NCBI GenBank assembly: GCA_002717185.1
Contig: PBDC01000094.1
Coordinates: 1 to 15,922 of the forward strand
Origin: Rhodospirillaceae bacterium
Lineage (GTDB): Bacteria > Pseudomonadota > Alphaproteobacteria > UBA8366 > GCA-2717185
Reading direction: 5' to 3'
DNA: 15,922 bases
Every line of letters begins with the position of its first letter. Position 1 is the stretch's first letter. This document shows, piece by piece, positions 13,619-15,922 of the stretch. Under the pieces are notes generated by a model, which worked only from the letters and a program-made list of their open reading frames with translations, searched no databases and had not been told where the DNA came from. The translations under genes and the position numbers were made by a program.

Positions 13619-15217
13619 GTGCCACCGCGAACATCCGAGAGTCCCATCGCGCACGCCGAAACGATAGATAACCTCTTCGACCGATACGGTCCTATTTATA
13701 AGTGGCTTGTGACCTGCACTTGCATGGTGGCGACATTGACCGTTGCGCTCGCTGGGTCAACGGTCAATGTCGCCTTTCCGGAGATTATGGGCGCTTTTGG
13801 GATTGGCCGGGATCAGGCACAACTCCTGTCGACAGGATATTTCGCGGCACAGACTGCTGGAATGCTGCTGAGTGCTTGGCTGATAGAAGTAATCGGTGAG
13901 CGCCGCACGTGCACTATTGCCCTCATTGCGTTTCTGTTGGGAGGGTTGATGAGCGGGTTTGCGGAAGATTCGGGCAGCCTGGTCTTTGGACGTGTGCTGC
14001 AGGGTGTTTCCTCCGGCGTTATCCAGCCTCTTGGTATGGCTCTCACTTTTCGTGTCTTCCCACCGGAGAGCAAGGGGCTCTCGATGGGGATTTACAGCCT
14101 TGGTATGGTGATGGGGCCAGCTCTCGGACCCGCCATGGGAGGGTTAGCAATCGCTGAATTTAGTTGGCGGGCGGTTTTTCTGCTTTCGCTGCCAACTGCC
14201 TTTCTAGCGTTGATTTTCTGCAATATTTTCCTGCCGACGCGGGAGATTCCGAAAAGAATTCCGCGGTTCGACTTCCTCGGTTTCATCCTGCTATGCGCGT
14301 CACTTTTTGGGTTTTTGTTAGGGTTTAGTTATGGCCAGCGTCTTGGCTGGTCCTCGGGCGACATAATAGGACTGTTTTCAGTCGCCCTCATCGGCGGTAT
14401 CGGATTCGTTTTGCGTCAGCTCTATGGAAATAGTCCTCTCGTCAACCTCTCCCTGTTCCGGAATGTGCAATTCAGTGCGGCGGCGCTGATCGCCTTCTTT
14501 ACTGGTTGTGCATTTTTGTCCTCCACATTCATGCTGCCGCTTTTCGTGCAACAAATACAACATTACAGCGCGCTTGACGCAGGCTTGATGATGATCCCGG
14601 CGGGCCTGTCTCTGCTGGTCCTGTTTCCGTTGGCGGGTCGATTGACCGATCTGATCTCGCCTCAATACATGATTTATATTGGATTGGTATTCTTCTCTGT
14701 GGCGTACGCGCTGATGGCGCTGTCGGATGTCAATACGCCATTCTGGACCATTGTCGGGCTTACTTTGCTGATGCGCGCGGGCACAGCGTTTACGCGGCCT
14801 GTGACCAATACGGTGGCACTAAAATCATTACCGACTGACCTCGTCCATCAGGGTGCCAGTTCGATCAATTTTATACGCAAACTGGGCGCCGCGCTGGGTA
14901 CCAACATCATAGTCGTCTTTTTGGAATGGCGTATCCCGTTCCATGGCGACGCTTTCACCTCGACCCAAACCGGTGCTGGCGAGACAGGGCAGGAGATGTC
15001 CGCTGCATTGCTGCGTCTATTCGCGGAGGCAGGCGTGCCGGAAACCGAGCGCGCACCTGGTGTCTTTCACTATTTGGGCGATATGATTTACGCGCAGGCT
15101 AGTACGATGGGGTATCACGATGCTTTCATGGTGCTGGCAGTGGTCGCGCTATTGGGTGTTTTCCCGGCCTGGGTGATGGCGCAATCCGGGGGACGCAAGC
15201 GGGTTGGCACACGTTAG
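13619..15217 (+). CDS. MFS transporter, DHA2 (14-helix, EmrB/QacA-like)
   Basis: A 532-residue inner-membrane transporter of the 14-helix DHA2 branch. TM1 contains VALAGSTVNVAFPEI (42-56), the motif A region follows as IGERR, and motif C appears as SLGMVMGPALGPAMGG (160-175). Length and the WRAVFLLSLP segment fit EmrB/QacA-like drug:H+ antiporters. The acidic residue usual in TM1 of this group (LDxTxVNVALP) is replaced by Ala, so coupling may differ and uptake or efflux of a catabolic substrate is possible. The start is uncertain: GTG 13619 is the only early start between an in-frame stop at 13601 and TM1 but has no clear ribosome site. The M24 gene begins 10 bases after its stop, with its ribosome site overlapping it. 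Confidence 0.9.
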   Translation: MPPRTSESPIAHAETIDNLFDRYGPIYKWLVTCTCMVATLTVALAGSTVNVAFPEIMGAFGIGRDQAQLLSTGYFAAQTAGMLLSAWLIEVIGERRTCTIALIAFLLGGLMSGFAEDSGSLVFGRVLQGVSSGVIQPLGMALTFRVFPPESKGLSMGIYSLGMVMGPALGPAMGGLAIAEFSWRAVFLLSLPTAFLALIFCNIFLPTREIPKRIPRFDFLGFILLCASLFGFLLGFSYGQRLGWSSGDIIGLFSVALIGGIGFVLRQLYGNSPLVNLSLFRNVQFSAAALIAFFTGCAFLSSTFMLPLFVQQIQHYSALDAGLMMIPAGLSLLVLFPLAGRLTDLISPQYMIYIGLVFFSVAYALMALSDVNTPFWTIVGLTLLMRAGTAFTRPVTNTVALKSLPTDLVHQGASSINFIRKLGAALGTNIIVVFLEWRIPFHGDAFTSTQTGAGETGQEMSAALLRLFAEAGVPETERAPGVFHYLGDMIYAQASTMGYHDAFMVLAVVALLGVFPAWVMAQSGGRKRVGTR

Positions 15218-15227
15218 GAGAGACAAA

Positions 15228-15922
15228 ATGGCTGATACCAAGCGAGATATTTTTATAAATGTTGACCGGTTGAATAGTCTGCTAGACGAGAATGGACTCG
15301 ATGCAGTGGTAGCCCGGTCAGGGCGCAATTTCACTTATCTCAGCGGCTTTGCTTACCCTGGCACGCTTGCGCGCCTACTCGACCTGCCTGACTCCGATCG
15401 TGGCGTCATGGTGCTGTGGCCTCGCAAGGGCGAGCCGGTGCTGATTGTAAACGGCACAGCGGCTGGACTGGCGGAGCGCGATTCCTGGGTTAAAAGGCAG
15501 GTGATCTACGAAGGTTATGTCGAATCGCCATACAGTCGGTTGGCTGAGGTGCTGCATGACGAAGGGCTTGCTAAGTCCCGAGTCGGATTTGAGCGCGACT
15601 ATGTCAGCGCACGAGATTGGTCGATCCTGGCCGATGCGGTGCCGACCATGGACATGATCGATTGCACAGCGATCATGGATCAGGTGCGTTGGATCAAAAC
15701 TCCGGAGGAGGTCAGGAAATTCAAGATCGCGGCTGACCTACTGGACGATGTTTACCTGGACGTATTTCCCGGATTGAGGCCGGGGGATACAGAGCGGTTG
15801 GCGCATAGCCGGATCATCGCTGGATGTTTGGAGCGAGGGTTCAACTGGGCGCACGGTATTCTCAATTCCAGTAGCAACAAAATTCCCTATGCTGGAGAAA
15901 GTGATGTCGTCTTTCAGACAGG
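15228..15922 (+). CDS. M24-family metallopeptidase/creatinase-fold protein (N-terminal part)
   Basis: This gene is cut by the window end; 231 residues are visible. AGGAG (15216-15220) precedes ATG 15228 by seven bases and overlaps the MFS stop codon, so the genes are co-transcribed. Residues 10-150 form the N-terminal creatinase/prolidase domain (RLNSLLDENGLDAVVARS, NFTYLSGF, VLWPRKGEP). IKTPEEVRKFKIAADLLDD (156-174) is the classic entry to the M24 pita-bread catalytic domain. None of the five metal ligands is inside the window, so activity cannot be judged. Family members cleave Xaa-Pro dipeptides, creatine, or, in marine bacteria, DMSP (DddP). Nothing here singles out DddP, so the generic call is kept. 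Confidence 0.9.
   Translation, partial: MADTKRDIFINVDRLNSLLDENGLDAVVARSGRNFTYLSGFAYPGTLARLLDLPDSDRGVMVLWPRKGEPVLIVNGTAAGLAERDSWVKRQVIYEGYVESPYSRLAEVLHDEGLAKSRVGFERDYVSARDWSILADAVPTMDMIDCTAIMDQVRWIKTPEEVRKFKIAADLLDDVYLDVFPGLRPGDTERLAHSRIIAGCLERGFNWAHGILNSSSNKIPYAGESDVVFQT

Noticed and set aside
15228..15922. DddP-type DMSP lyase
   Set aside because: Only the N-terminal domain is visible and nothing in it is specific to DddP; M24 family is all that can be supported.
1..15922. Insertion sequences, CRISPR array, phage or integrase next to the tRNA
   Set aside because: No transposase or integrase frame, no regular repeat-spacer pattern and no second copy of the tRNA 3' end were seen.

Overview
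The window looks like chromosomal DNA of an alphaproteobacterium. The support is a Met-type tRNA(CAT) with encoded CCA, paired CspA-type genes next to a DEAD-box helicase, moderately high GC by eye, and a dense set of alpha-ketoglutarate dioxygenase, SDR and MFS genes of the sort found in oligotrophic, often marine, Rhodospirillales-like bacteria. The lineage is an inference from family resemblance; no phylogenetic marker is present.

Layout. (1) 1-80: tRNA(CAT). (2) 81-476: leader and gene of a first CspA-like protein, followed by a strong hairpin and about 670 bp with only weak small-ORF candidates. (3) 1146-4964, minus strand: a compact four-gene catabolic operon, transcribed TauD-family dioxygenase, SDR, PhyH-family dioxygenase, MFS porter. 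(4) 4965-7139: a divergent leader, a DEAD-box RNA helicase, a second CspA paralogue and a 52-residue highly charged small protein, which reads as an RNA/cold-response block. (5) 7305-9380, plus strand: a HisD-superfamily dehydrogenase resembling the sulfopropanediol 3-dehydrogenase (HpsN) type, tightly linked to a second SDR. (6) 9384-11195, minus strand: two tandem TauD/TfdA dioxygenases converging on the SDR. (7) 11339 to the window end, plus strand, divergent from the dioxygenases: HAD-superfamily haloacid-dehalogenase-like protein, MmgE/PrpD-family protein, DHA2-type MFS transporter, and the start of an M24 (Xaa-Pro peptidase/creatinase fold) protein cut by the window edge.

How it may work together. 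Four Fe(II)/2-oxoglutarate dioxygenases, three alcohol-type dehydrogenases, two MFS transporters, a HAD hydrolase, a PrpD-like protein and an M24 hydrolase in about 14 kb suggest uptake and stepwise oxidation of small organic molecules: oxidative release of a sulfo, ether or amine group, then alcohol oxidation, then hydrolysis or dehydration. HisD/HpsN-like enzymes and TauD-like enzymes are both known from organosulfonate catabolism, so a sulfonate is the first substrate class to test, but the sequence does not prove it. No transcriptional regulator, ABC/TRAP transporter, sulfite-releasing lyase or transposase is visible. The catabolic operon in block 3 sits between the two csp paralogues, next to the cold/RNA block, so housekeeping and accessory functions are interleaved.
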